Shown piece by piece: positions 10,310 to 20,957 of a stretch of DNA of 64,000 nt; positions within the stretch are counted from its first letter, which is position 1; each line of letters opens with the position of its first letter. Both the position numbers and the translations under genes were made by a program. Where the stretch lies: positions 8,638,485-8,702,484 of the forward strand of contig JAKSZU010000011.1 of assembly GCA_026018925.1 (NCBI GenBank), written 5' to 3'. The notes beneath the pieces were generated by a model. It ran no database searches. It was not told the origin of the DNA and saw only the letters and a list, made by a program, of their open reading frames with translations. This DNA is from Tupaia tana (lineage: Eukaryota; Chordata; Mammalia; Scandentia; Tupaiidae).

Positions 10310-10470
10310 AGATATGTGACCTTGGACAAGTACCTGTCCTCCCTAAGCCTGAGTATCCTCATCTTTCAGAAACGATGAGAGACGTAGACCTGCTTTTCTT
10401 TCCTTGTGAGGCTCTGTGTGGGCTATACACATAAAGGCATTAAACGCTCTGTACATTAACAAAGATCAGT
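10310..10470 (+). repeat. MIR-like ancient SINE fragment
   Basis: Words GTGACCTTGGACAAGTACCT, GCCTGAGTATCCTCATCTTT and CATTAAACGCTCTGTAC appear in the order of the MIR consensus. Confidence 0.6.
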
Positions 10471-10675
10471 CATCAGTAACACATACTGACAACAGTTGCC
10501 GCAATCACTAGAAGATTTAGACAAAGCGAAATAAATACCTAATGGCAACCTCCAAATATTTATCTGGTTATGCAGAAAGGCAATAATAGATTTGTCTTAT
10601 AAAAAGAGACTTCAAATAATTCTCAGAAAATTGAATTAAAATACAACTTTCTAATTCCATTGCCACTGTTGCAGT

Positions 10676-11043
10676 GGCCTTAACCTTGCCCTGCCCACCT
10701 ACGGGAGTCTTGAGTCCACTCTGGGCAGGCTTTAGGGTGAGTCCTTCTGGGTCTGGGAGCAACTTTTAATCTTTTGGACTTTGTGGCCTCCTGTTCCAGC
10801 AGCTTGGCCTCGCCCTGCCTGCCTACTGAGAGCCTTGAGCCCAGTCTGGGCAAGATTTAGGGTGAGTCTATGCTTGGGGCTTGGGAACAACTTTGAAATG
10901 TTTGGACTCCATCATCCATAGTTCCAATGGTTTGGCCTCTCCCCGCCTACTTGGCAGGATTCTTAAGTTTGATCTAGACAGGCTTTAGGGTGAGTCTATG
11001 CTTGGGGCCTGAAAGCAACTTTGGAACTTTTGGTATGCTAACT
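10676..11043 (+). repeat. Three tandem L1 5'-UTR units of about 128-130 bp
   Basis: Units start at 10676, 10806 and 10934 (the last partial), each with GGCCT(C/T), a CTGGGCA.G.TTTAGGGTGAG segment and a GCAACTTT..A..TTTTGGA segment. Tandem promoter-bearing monomers are known for the 5' UTR of mouse and rat L1. Their position just upstream of ORF1 suggests the same role here. Confidence 0.7.
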
Positions 11044-11412
11044 TGATCTTCTTCACCAAGTTATATCTTCTTAGCTTGCTATCACCTTATCAAGAACTGA
11101 ATGTTTGTAGAGGAGTCAAACACCTAAAGTTACTGTACTGTTCTAACCTGGGAGATAGAACACTCAGTAGGAACATACATTGGAACTAAGGCTGAAATTT
11201 CCTCTACCAGCAGTATAGAGTCTACTCGAATAAATGGAAAAAAGCATATACTGCATCAGATGACTAGAAACCAACACATGAAAAAACCATGTGTTTCCCA
11301 AAGAAACATTAGAAAACATGGTGGTAATTCTTTCCCAGGTGACCCTAGTAGCCCCTCATCAGCAGCACAGAGAAATACATAGAAATGTCAGAAAAATAAT
11401 TCTGAATATTCA

Positions 11413-12231
11413 GTGACAAAACTCAGTGAGATGCAAGAGAAAACAGAGTTTCGAGAAATGAGAAAATCATTTCAGACTATAAAAGAGGAATTTCATAAAG
11501 AAATAGACACCCTAAAAGAGAATCAAACAGAATTTCTGAAAATGAGGAATACAATACAAGAAATTAAAATCTCCCTAGAAAGTATTAACAGCAGATTGGA
11601 CCATGTGGAAGAATTTCTGACCTTGAAGACAAAGTCTCCAGCATAGACCAAATCACAAAAAAAGAAAGAAACAACAACAACAACAACAACAAAGACAACA
11701 TATGGGAAATTTGAGACACCATGAAATACCCAAATAAAATATCCATATACTGGGTATTCCAGAAGGTGAAGAATCTACTAAAGGCATGAACAACCTCTTT
11801 CATGAAATACTATCTGAAAATTTTCTATATAGAGAGAAATATCAGACCCAAGAAATAAAAAGGATCCCCAATGGAATCAGTGAAAAACCCTCCTCCTAGC
11901 ACATCATAGCCAAATTAGTAAAAATTAAAGATAAAGACAATATTCTAAAAATAGCAAGGGAGAAATATCAAGTTATTTATGAAGGTTATCCTATTAGGCT
12001 AATGTCAGATCTCTCAACTGAAACAATGCAAGCAAGGAAAGAATGGGAAAATGTATTTATATATTCAAAGAAAAACAATCTCAACCAAGGGTACTACATC
12101 TAGCAAAGTTATCTTTCAAATGGGAAGAACAAATAAATGTATTCTCAGATAAACAAACACTGCAAGAATTCACCAACAATAGACTAGCTCTACAGGAAAT
12201 ACTGAGGGGAATGTTTTATCAGGATGACTAA
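11413..12231 (+). pseudogene. L1 ORF1 (RNA-binding chaperone) remnant
   Basis: ORF1p coats L1 RNA as a trimer. The intact frame at 11413-11646 is a Lys/Glu-rich coiled coil typical of its N-terminal half (REMRKSFQTIKEEFHKEIDT). Downstream, in other frames, lie parts matching the RRM and C-terminal domains (about 11900-12040), ending near QEILRGMF at 12231. Several frame changes and stops. The true start is uncertain. Confidence 0.7.
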
Positions 12232-12309
12232 AGAGAAACAAACAGAAATAAGAGAACAAAAAAAACAACAGAGAAATGGCTAAGAGAATGAGAGAGATAA
12301 ATCTGTGAA

Positions 12310-13843
12310 TATCAATAATAACATTGAATGTTAATGAATTAAATTCTCCCATTAAAAGACACAGACTGGCTGAATGGAAACAAAAACAGAAGTTATCTAT
12401 ATGCTGCTTACAAAAAACACACCTCACTGATAAGGACATTCATGGACCTGGAAAAAGATATTTCATGTAAATGAAAACCAAAAAAAGGCTGGAGTAGCAT
12501 ACTGGTATCAGCAAAATAGACTTAAGGTGAAAGATGTAAGAAGAGACAAAGAAAATATATTTTCTTGTTCACCAAGAAAATATAACACTTGTAATATCTA
12601 TGCACCAAACATTGGAGCACCTAAATACATCAAAGAGAGATTGTTGGATCTCAAGGGAGATACAGACTGTAATGCAATAATTGTAGGGGATTTCAACACC
12701 CTACTGACACCTCTGGACAGATCATCTAGACAAAATAAATAAATAAAGAGATACAAGATGTACATGATACCATACACAAAATGGACTTGACAGACATCTA
12801 TAGAGTATTTCACCCAGCTACCACAAAATATACATTTTTCTCACCCCCACATGAAACACTTTTGAAGACTGATCACATGATAGGGCACTAAACAAGCCTT
12901 TACAAATTCAAAGGTATAGAAACTATATCTCACATCTTTTCTGACCATGATGGACTCAAACTTGAAATCAACTACAGAAAGAGCCCTTGAAAATTCACAA
13001 ACACATGAAAACTAAACAACTTACTCCTAAATGACTTTACAACTATAGAAGAAATTAAGACTGAAATCAAAAGATTCATAGAAACCAATTATAATGAACA
13101 AACAAGTGTTTATAACCTATGGGACACAGCAAAAGCAGTTGTAAGAGTTGGAAGTTCATAGCAATTATGCCCATGAGAAAAAAAGTAGAAAGATGGCAAA
13201 TAAGAACCTAACCACACTGCTCAGGAAACTGGAAAAACAACAATTTTTTCAAGAGAAAAAGATATAATAAAGATTCAAGCAGAAATAAATAAAATATAGA
13301 ATAAAAGAACTATACAGAAAATAAATGAAACCAAAAGCTGGTTCTTTGAGAAGATAAACAAAATTGACACACCATTAGCTAGATTAATCGAGAAGAACAA
13401 AGAACCAGATAAATCAAATCAGCAAGGAAACAGGTGCTATTACAATGGACATAACAGAAAGACAAAATATCATCAGAGTGTACTATGAGCGACTATATGC
13501 CAACAAACAAGAAAACCTAGATGAGATAAATAAATTTTCTGGGCACCTATAATTTACCAAGATTGAACCAGGAAGAAATAGTAAGTCTGAATAGACCCAT
13601 AGCGAACAATGAGATTGAATCAGTAATAAGGAGTCTCCCAAAAAAGAAGAACCCAGGTCCTGATGGCTTTACTTCTGAATTCTACAGCAATTTTGGGAAA
13701 GATCTAACTCCAATTTTCCTTAAACTATTTCTAAAAATTCAAAAGGAATGAACCCTCCTGAATTTATTCTATGAACCCTCCATCATCTTGATTCCAAAAC
13801 CAGATAAGAACATGACCCAAAAAAAACAAAACTTCAGACCTTA
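12310..13843 (+). pseudogene. L1 ORF2 remnant: endonuclease and start of reverse transcriptase
   Basis: ORF2p nicks the target DNA and reverse-transcribes L1 RNA. Visible pieces: LNSPIKRHRLAEW at about 12345, ICCLQ.THLTDKD at about 12400, the endonuclease segment NIYAPNIGAPKYIKERLLDL with GDFNT (12596-12705), the catalytic-region SDHDGLKLEIN near 12940-12975, and the RT N-terminal segment [20 protein letters not shown] (about 13630-13690). Multiple stops and frameshifts, and the polymerase catalytic motif is absent. Non-functional. Confidence 0.85.
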
Positions 13844-13844
13844 G

Positions 13845-14075
13845 AGGACATGTACTCTCTGGAGAAAGAGACAGAGAGGAAAAGTGAGAAATCATCTCCC
13901 CCAAAAAATGGCCATTCTGCAACTCCTCCTCCCCCATTATCCTCTCAGAATTTTGGGCACACACACACACATGTGTTCAGCGTCTCTTCCAAGCCACCAT
14001 ATCTGGGATTCAAACCATGGAGTAGGTTTGTGGGAATCCAACAGCTTAACCATCATGCCCCCTACCTGCCCCCAT
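13845..14075 (-). mobile_element. A-type SINE
   Basis: AGAGAAAGAGACAGAGAGG tract, GGCCATTCTGCAACTCC, GGGATTCAAACCATGG box B complement, CATCATGCCCCCTACCTGCC head complement. Forms the right border of the L1 remnant. Confidence 0.8.
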
Positions 14076-14083
14076 GCCTAGTT

Positions 14084-14135
14084 TTTTTTCACCATACACA
14101 TTTTCCATGAACTTTTTGATAACTTATATTTTCTT
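14084..14135. mobile_element. Partial 130-bp MITE-like element (right end)
   Basis: CACATTTTCCATGAACTTTT matches the right terminus of the six-copy family. The left part is not found across the adjacent SINE. Confidence 0.5.
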
Positions 14136-14757
14136 AGAAAACAACTAGTACCACTATTCTAACCACAAAGTGATATATTGGAAGGTAACTCAACTCAACT
14201 CAATTCCATAGGCACATACTGCACCTATGTCTATATGGTAGACATTCTGCCAAGTGGTCACCTGCTTTCCAAAAGCACACATAAAGAGAAGTCATAGAGA
14301 GGAGCAGACTTCGAGCTGATATAAATGATACGTAGGACTTGACTAGGAATCCACAGAGTTAAGAGCATGTCATAGAAGAGGACGGTGGGTGGGAAGGTAT
14401 GTGGGCAAGAAGGGAGCTGTGCTTGGATGAGAGTGACTGTTCTGTTCTACATAACAGGGTATGTGAGGAAATGGCAGATGAGCTGGAGATGAGAGTGCCT
14501 GGATAAGAGAGATGAGACTGTGAGAGGTCTTACATACCATGCTGAGGGGTTAATTCTACAGGCAGTGGATGCTACTAGAAGTTTTTAAGCTATAAAGCAA
14601 CAAAATCAGCTTTGGGTTTCAGAAAATATTTACTAACCTCTACCTGGCTCTGGTAAAAATTGAGAATAAAAATATGAAGAAGATCCTGTGACTGCAGAGG
14701 CAGTGACAGATACATTTTCTACTATGAACCTCAGTCCCAAACATGAGGGTTATTATT
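14136..14757. other. Unassigned non-coding stretch
   Basis: 14380-14610 (GAGA/TGAG-rich, ending ATGCTACTAGAAGTTTTTAAG) looks like an old interspersed repeat that I cannot name. No gene seen. Confidence 0.35.
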
Positions 14758-15041
14758 ATTTTTTTAACTTTGACACACAGCTCGTGTGCTTGATAGAGAG
14801 ACTGACAGAAAGAGAGAGAGAGAAGTGAAAAAAAAAAAACCACCTCCCAGGGAAGATGGCCACACCGCAATCCCTTCTTCTCCCAGCAACTTGAAAGACA
14901 TGTCTGGTGTATATGCACGTGGATTTGGGTACACGTGCATATACACCAGCCATGTCTTTCAAGTTGCTGGGTTAAGACTCGAACCTCATAGTTGGCCATG
15001 TGGAATTTAGCCACCTTAACCCCCATGCCACTGGCTAGCCT
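14758..15041 (-). mobile_element. A-type SINE containing a fold-back palindrome
   Basis: TTAACTTTGACACACAGCTC, GA-rich tract, GGCCACACCGCAATCCC body, then a 90-bp palindrome, then GACTCGAACCTCATAG (box B complement) and ATGCCACTGGCTAGCC head complement. Confidence 0.85.
14882..14971. repeat. Near-perfect inverted repeat: 40-nt arms, 10-nt loop
   Basis: Left arm 14882-14921 (CCCAGCAACTTGAAAGACAT...) and right arm 14932-14971 (...ATGTCTTTCAAGTTGCTGGG) are reverse complements with one mismatch (T at 14903). Loop GATTTGGGTA. The left arm is in SINE orientation and the right is its copy, so it looks like a template-switch event in the SINE. Confidence 0.95.
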
Positions 15042-15152
15042 AGGTTATCCTATTTAAAACCCCATTTGAGGACTATTTGAAGTATCTGAACTTAAGGCCT
15101 TCAAGTAGAGTTAGGTATCACAGTAAAAAGTAAACTAATGAAAGCTCTTGTA

Positions 15153-15238
15153 TTGGGTTTTCAGGATAGTTATGACACATTTTTGCATAAAAAACCATAT
15201 TAATAGAAAATTACATCATGACTTTCCTGACAACCTAA
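15153..15238. mobile_element. Mariner-like palindromic MITE
   Basis: Starts TTGGGTTTTCAGGATAGTTA, ends GACTTTCCTGACAACCTAA, flanked by TA (15151-15152, 15239-15240). Confidence 0.75.
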
Positions 15239-15240
15239 TA

Positions 15241-15697
15241 AATATGTTTATGTTTGCGATTATAAAGACTTTTCAATAGATATAAACAGTACCAATAACT
15301 TCCCTCTGACCTTGGTAAAAATGAACTTTCCTTCACATTTTTTGCTTATTAGCACATTGGTTGAGATGCCTGTGAATCCATTTCGCCTCATGGCTGACAG
15401 AATGCACACTGGGCTGCAATTTCCCCTCAGGGCTAGTCCTGCATCTAGATGTCAAATAACTTCACATTTATGCCCCAGTGTCCTCCTCGCTGGACTCTCC
15501 CTGTCTCTAAGCTTCAGAATAGGAAGTCTGATGTGCTGATACAGGAACAAATGTTAATCAAGGCCAGGTGATATTTCCCATGCCTCATCCCCCAGCTGGC
15601 ACAGTGATCAAACCAACACTGTCCTGGATAACACCGTGCCCAACATACGCTGTCAACTCACTATATACCACTCCGCACTTTCAACCTTCAGAGATAA
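15241..15697. other. Unassigned non-coding stretch
   Basis: No recognised gene or repeat. Confidence 0.4.
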
Positions 15698-15710
15698 GAG
15701 AAAAGAGTTC

Positions 15711-15976
15711 CTTTTTTTTTTTTTTGGAGAGGTTTTTGCTATAGGGCACGTGCGCTCGCCAGACAGACAGAGAGAGACAGAGAGATAGAAAGCGAGAAAT
15801 CACCCCCCAGGGGGGATGGTCACGCCGCAATCCCTTCTCCTCCATTCTCCTCTCAGGATCTTGGGCATACACGCACACGCGCCCGGCGTGAGTTTAAGCC
15901 ACCAGGTTCGGGACTTGAACCACAGTCAACTACATAGCAGTCCAGCAACTTAGCCATTACGCTAACTGCTGGTTCC
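15711..15976 (-). mobile_element. Young A-type SINE with target duplication
   Basis: Tail, TTGCTATAGGGCACGTGCGC, body rich in CpG, head complement TTACGCTAACTGCTGGTTCC. Flanked by GAGAAAAGAGTTC at 15698-15710 and 15977-15989, a 13-bp target duplication typical of L1-mediated insertion. Confidence 0.95.
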
Positions 15977-15989
15977 GAGAAAAGAGTTC

Positions 15990-17040
15990 TTAAGCTCTTG
16001 CGTGCTTTCCCTTAAATGCCTTTATCTCTCTTAAATGTCACTGTAAGTCTCTATGTTGCCGTGCTAGCTACTCTACCTACTACACTTGTGTTTGGAGGAA
16101 ACCTCATATTTATATACTAGAATTTCAAATAAGCAGAAATTGGGATTCGTAATGTGATAAAAGTGCTTTGGGAGACTCCATTTGATTGTGCTCACAGACG
16201 TATAAGCAGGTGTTCAGTGTTCAGGAAGCAAAGCAAGCAGTAGCCATTATTATATCATTAGGATGTTTTCAACTTGAAAAAATAAGATATTTGACTAAAG
16301 ATAGCTGTAATGATATTCTTTCCCATTAAAAAAATAAACATCCAGAAGATGGCTGCAGGTTTGCAATGTGCCAGCCATGTCATTCGGGACCCAGGCTCCT
16401 TCCCTCTGTCTTCTTCATTGGTGGATTGACTTGATCCTTAGGCTTAGCTGCTCATGATTATAAGACAGATACTACAACTCCAAGTATCCTATCTTTATAT
16501 AAAGATATTCAATGGCAACAAGAAGAATCACTTCTATTTGTGTATTTTTGTTAATTTACTTCCCAAGAGATTCCCTTTGATCCCTTTGATGGATATTAGA
16601 TCATGCGCCCAAGTCCAAGCTGCAAAGAAGGTTGTAGAAACAAACATCCAGTGTGACCAGCCTTCATCATAGGATGGTAGGGAGCATTCTCAATCATGTG
16701 CAGGCAACCAACTCATTCTGGATTGACCAGGACTTTCCCAGTTTTGAAACTAAAAGTTATCCTCTTTGAAACCCAACAGTCTTGGGCAAACTATATGATT
16801 AGTCTCCCATGTGCCATAGTGTCCACATGTAGAGTGGTGGAGGAGTGGGCTAGGTGGCCAGGATATGGCAGCAGCTTCAGGAAGAGGCTACAAGTGGCAT
16901 TTGGACAACAGAGAAGGGGAGTTGCATGAGCTACTCTGAAGTAGAATGGACAGGCATTTGATTGTGAAGGGCGAAGGAGAGTCAGGACTCATTGATGACT
17001 ATAGTGTCCTGTATTAAGTGACAAGAACACTTTTTTGTTA
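15990..17040. other. Unassigned non-coding stretch
   Basis: Short open frames only (for example 16454-16672, 16696-16929) without recognisable domains. Confidence 0.4.
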
Positions 17041-17440
17041 TCTCAGAGCTCCATGGATCAAAAGCACAGGCTCGGCTGGTCTGCTCGAAGGTCTCTCAGG
17101 GCTGAAATCAAAGGGCACCAGCTCCTTCAAATTGTAGCACAATTCTGTTCCCTGTGATTGCAAGACTGAGGCCCAGTCTCCTTGGCGTACAAACTGTCTC
17201 CATCTTCAAGTCGCCAACAGCAGATCTCATCCTTCTCTTGCCTTGAATTGCTGACTTGCCCTTGGATTACCAGCTAGACACAGATCTCACCTTTTAAGGC
17301 CTCATGTGATTAAATTAGGTTCACCCAATAATTCAGGAAAATCTCCCAATTTTAAAGTCGGCTGATTAGCAACCATAATTACATCTGTAAAGTCCCTTTT
17401 GCCATATGATACATTCACAGGAATGACACACTGAAACAAA
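17041..17440. repeat. Probable ancient interspersed repeat
   Basis: Words such as TAATTACATCTGTAAAGTCC and GATACATTCACAGGAATG recall a common old mammalian repeat. Class not assigned. Confidence 0.4.
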
Positions 17441-18583
17441 GGTCACAGAGGCTTAAATTCCACCTAACAGAGATGATTAGAAATTCCTTGACAACATTTT
17501 GCCACAGCAAAGAAGAAAGAGAGATTCAATAATAATAATAAAAAAATCAGTCTATAATTTCATGGTTTATCTTATAAAACATTGAGGCCTCCACCAGGAA
17601 AGATATTAGCGCCATCTGGGAATGCTTTGAAGAAATTCTTGCACTGAGAATAGACGGAAAAGGATGATTCCTAAGGTTCTGTCCAAATCTAAGATCCTAC
17701 AATTCCAGTTTTCCAAACTGTTGTACTTCTGCCAAGTGAAAGGAAATATGACATGTTTGATTGAGAAGGCAGAATTTTTTAGAAAATGATGAAACCCAAT
17801 ACATATGTTTTAACTTTCTGCCCAAATGATTTGCAGTGAAATTTGAAAGCAAGGACTTGCAGAAATCAACTTTTCCTTTCACATTTCATAGAGTTATTGG
17901 TTCTAGAAAAAAAAATATGGAGATACTTAGAGATTCCCAATATTGTGTCTCTTAGACCAAGCACCAGGTGACTGGACAATCTTATGAAACATTCCCTTGG
18001 AAGTGGCTGTTAGGATATCTCACCACATCGTGGTTTTAGAGACCTTTCCCCTTTAGGCGACAGCCAGAGTGCTGCAAGTGGAAACATACGGCATGGCCCA
18101 CCCTGAGACGAGGCTTTTATTGATGGCAAATGAAGCTCTTTTCAATTTTCCTTTGCAAAGAAAAAAATGGCTCTAAAACTCTGTCAGAATAAAAATTTAA
18201 ATAGAATATCCTCTTTAAGTAGTAAGCAAATTCTAATACCAAAGCCAGGCCCGGGACAGGATAAGAAATAACATGGCTTAGACATCTTGGGCTCAATGCA
18301 ATAACCTGGCCCTCAAGTCACACAGCAATGTGAAGGAGTCTTAATAGGAAAATTCCTGGTAGGTAATCATGATGGTGAGTGAATTTTGGCTCCTTTTTTA
18401 TCTAGAAAAAAGAAGGAAAGAATGGAGGATCTCCTACCTGTACAATTTTGGACAACATAATATTTCATATGGCACAGTCGACAAACTAAAACTACAGTAA
18501 CTCAGAATGTTCCTAAAGGATGGAGATCCCAAAGAAGGACACCTAAAATGCACAGTGAGTCTCTGGATAAAAGAACAGACATC
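17441..18583. other. Unassigned non-coding stretch
   Basis: AT-rich. No convincing coding or repeat signal. Confidence 0.4.
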
Positions 18584-18862
18584 ACGGCCAGCAGGCGGCA
18601 TGATGGTTAAGGCCTTGAACTCTCACATGACTGACTGCAATTCAAATTCCAGACCTGACAGCTTGAAACTCTTGCTAGGTGTGTGTGTTGTGTTTGTCAA
18701 AATTCTGAGAAGAGAATGGAAAAGAAGGAATTGCAGTAAGGCCATACCCTCCTGGGGCTTGATTTTTCACTTTCTCTCTCCCTCCCCATCTCTCTCTGTC
18801 TCTCCAGAGAGCACATGGAATATGCACCCTATAGCAAAACTCTCAAAAAAAAAAAAAAAGAA
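18584..18862 (+). mobile_element. A-type SINE
   Basis: CGGCCAGCAGGCGGCATGAT head, box B ATTCAAATTCC, body GAGAAGAGAATGGAAAAG, end GCACCCTATAGCAAAACTC and poly(A) that runs into a pentanucleotide tract. Confidence 0.88.
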
Positions 18863-19046
18863 AGAAAAAAGAAAAGAAAGAAAGAAAGAAAGAGGAAAAA
18901 GAAAGGAAAGGAAAGGAAAGGAAAGGAAAGGAAAGGAAAGGAAAAGGAAAGGAAAGAAAAAAGAAAATAAGAAAAGAAAAAGAAAAGAAAAGAAAAGAAA
19001 AGAAAAGAAAAGAAAAGAAAAGAAAAGAAAAGAAAAGAAAAAGAAC
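18863..19046. repeat. (GGAAA)n then (GAAAA)n tract grown from a SINE tail
   Basis: AAAG-type tetranucleotides, about eleven GGAAA units (about 18899-18956), a mixed part, then about fifteen GAAAA units to 19042. Purine-only on this strand. The open frame 18507-19067 is a by-product. Confidence 0.95.
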
Positions 19047-19581
19047 AAAGATATCACATCTTCCTGAATGGAGCAGAAACTGTTGGGTGCTAAGAAATAA
19101 ACAGAAAATGTCAAAATGAAGGCAGAGAGTTCATGGCCATTGGGAGTGAAAACTTGTTATGATAATACCTACAATGAATAGTGCACACACTATGCACCAG
19201 GCAGACACACCACTCCATGTGTATTATCTTATCTGACCTGTGAAACAAGGATATGGATAAATAATCTATTCGTGTTCAACAGAGCTAGCAGGAAGCTGAG
19301 CCAGGATGTGACCCATGGCAGTCTGACTATAGAACAAACACATGCTTTTAAGCAAAATCATTCTGAAAGAAGTTAGAGACAGCATTTGGCTCAGCAGACT
19401 GAACTTCAATGTTTGTAGCTTTGTCACAACCTTCTGTATATAAGGCCATGACAATAATAATATCTTGGTGACCACAGAGGTCACTCTTGGTCCCAACCCT
19501 CTGACCCATATAGATTACTTTCTATGGCACCATATCTAAGTGATCTTGCCTATCGACTTGTCTCTGAAACTGAGCCCTTTA
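19047..19581. other. Unassigned flank of the provirus, with a MIR-like piece
   Basis: 19170-19265 contains ATGCACCAGGCAGACAC and GTGTATTATCTTATCTGACC, similar to MIR. The remainder is unrecognised. Confidence 0.45.
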
Positions 19582-19587
19582 CTTCAC
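19582..19587. repeat. Left 6-bp target-site duplication of the provirus
   Basis: CTTCAC, repeated exactly at 25388-25393. Six base pairs is the length made by betaretroviral and HERV-K-type integrases. Confidence 0.9.
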
Positions 19588-20253
19588 TGGAGGAGTCCAA
19601 CCCAGTGGGGCTCCAGGACCCGTCTGAGCCCTTTGATCTTTGAGCATCGCTTCCGGTTGGTTCAGTATGCTGGCAAGGCCACTACTGTACGCCCCCCGAC
19701 CCTGGAACAAGCTTGGATCAATTAGCATATTGGCAAGGCCGTTTGCTATCCGCTCCGGGAAATGTAGTAGCCTTGCTGGGAAGTGACCCCCCTCTGACTC
19801 CCCGATATATTACTATAAAAGAATTAATATAATTTTTTCATACATCTTTGTAGTAAGATTTCCCCAAAATCCCCCGACCGCTCCCTTTACTCTAATCACT
19901 TACTGTTAATTACAGCGCTTCATTGGACACAACAAAGGGTGTGCTAAAGTTCTTCTTGATCTCCGGAAGGCCTTCCTTTCAAAACACATTTAAACTTAAA
20001 AATCATCTCTTACGCAGAAACTGACCCAGGACACCCCCGCCTCACTGTAGTTTATGTTCTGACAAAGTACATGATGGTGGCAACGCAAGCACAATACAAT
20101 GCCTAGGTGTGCCACAAAGTTTTTCGTTAACTCATTAGTTACTTCACCACCAGTTGAAAAGCCTGTGTCCCCGCCCTCATCAAGTGGACACTAACTTCAC
20201 CCTTTCAGGATAGGTAAATATATTAGGATTCCTTTAAATAAACTTTAGATCTC

Positions 20254-20260
20254 TATAAAA
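20254..20260 (+). promoter_or_regulatory. Candidate LTR TATA box
   Basis: TATAAAA, about 350 bp before the poly(A) signal. Another TATAAAAG lies near 19813. Which one is used cannot be told from sequence. Confidence 0.4.
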
Positions 20261-20605
20261 TTATATAAATATCATTCTTTATTGAGATTTATAAGAACTA
20301 ATGTCTGTACTTGAGATTTTCCTTTATAGAATCACAACCAGTAACTGCAAGATTGCTGCCGCCAAGTACTGGCTGATAATTAACTCTGCCTGCTGGAGCT
20401 GTTCTCCGAAACTACACTCCCAGAACAGAAGTTCCCAAAAGCTTGCTTACATCAATCAAATAATTGTTGAATTGTATCGATGATTAATAGTCCTGCCCTT
20501 TATCAAACCCTGAATAGAACCTTTGATCTCTATTGTTAAAACTTTATGAATTGATAATTAGAACACGTAGCCCCTCTCCCGTTCACTTGCATGTATCCCA
20601 TTTTC

Positions 20606-20611
20606 AATAAA
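20606..20611 (+). terminator. LTR poly(A) signal
   Basis: AATAAA about 165 bp before the LTR end, matching the usual R-U5 layout. The 3' LTR copy is at 25222-25227. Confidence 0.75.
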
Positions 20612-20773
20612 AAGCCACGATGATTCCTAGCAGTTGTCACTCCTCAGAGAGCGATCTCTGGGAAGTGTCCGGCTGAGAGGACGTGCATGAAAAGGCACCG
20701 AGACCTCAGTCTTCCTTTCCTTCGCCGCCTCCGTCGAGTCAACCCACCCCCGCCGAGGCTGGTCCCCGGCAGA

Positions 20774-20791
20774 TGGGCGCCCAACGTGGGG
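20774..20791 (+). other. Primer-binding site, tRNA-Lys type, with one extra base
   Basis: TGGGCGCCCAACGTGGGG starts two bases after the LTR. It matches the tRNA-Lys(1,2) primer-binding site of betaretroviruses except for one inserted G near the start. Confidence 0.8.
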
Positions 20792-20803
20792 CCCCCCGCC
20801 AGA

Positions 20804-20821
20804 TTGGCGCCCAAACGTGGA
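20804..20821 (+). other. Second primer-binding-site-like copy
   Basis: TTGGCGCCCAAACGTGGA, 30 bp after the first copy and preceded by the same GCCAGA/GGCAGA context. It keeps TGGCGCCC but has an extra A in the AACG part. A tandem duplication of the site region. Confidence 0.75.
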
Positions 20822-20833
20822 TTGCTCGAACTT

Positions 20834-20843
20834 GGAGGTGAGT
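20834..20843 (+). promoter_or_regulatory. Candidate major splice donor
   Basis: GGAG|GTGAGT matches the donor consensus, just after the primer-binding sites where retroviral leaders usually have the donor. A second GGTAAGTATT follows at about 20850. Confidence 0.55.
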
Positions 20844-20957
20844 AGGCGTTGGTAAGTATTTTTTTTTTTTTTTAAAGAGAACAGTAAAACTCCTGCATAG
20901 GGTGCCTAGGACCCCCCGGTAGAGACAGATCGGGCTTAGAGGACGGGAGAAGAATTA

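Larger units (their letters stand above)
10676..13843 (+). mobile_element. L1 element, 5' portion, decayed and cut off within the reverse transcriptase
   Basis: In order: tandem 5'-UTR units (10676-11043), ORF1 remnant, endonuclease part of ORF2, and the start of the reverse transcriptase domain. Recognisable L1 sequence ends about 13843, directly beside an antisense SINE, with no catalytic RT core, no Cys-rich C-terminus and no 3' UTR. Unlike the usual 5'-truncated copy it keeps the 5' end and has lost the 3' end, so a later deletion is likely. Many stops and frameshifts make it dead. Confidence 0.85.
19588..20771 (+). repeat. 5' LTR (1184 bp)
   Basis: TGGAGGAGTCC...CCCCGGCA. It differs from the 3' LTR at only three places that I can find: one extra C in 19862-19865, C at 20339 (A at 24955), and G at 20694 (A at 25310). 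Candidate TATA box TATAAAA at 20254-20260 and poly(A) signal AATAAA at 20606-20611. Long for an LTR, as in MMTV, but with no long open frame (longest about 60 codons at 20301). Confidence 0.95.

Noticed and set aside
18507..19067. 186-codon open frame with a lysine/glutamate-rich end
   Set aside because: SINE plus a purine pentanucleotide array. The charged tail is translation of the low-complexity repeat.
20301..20483. 60-codon frame in both LTRs as a possible MMTV-like LTR gene
   Set aside because: Too short, with no membrane segment or glycosylation pattern. An LTR of this size has such frames by chance.
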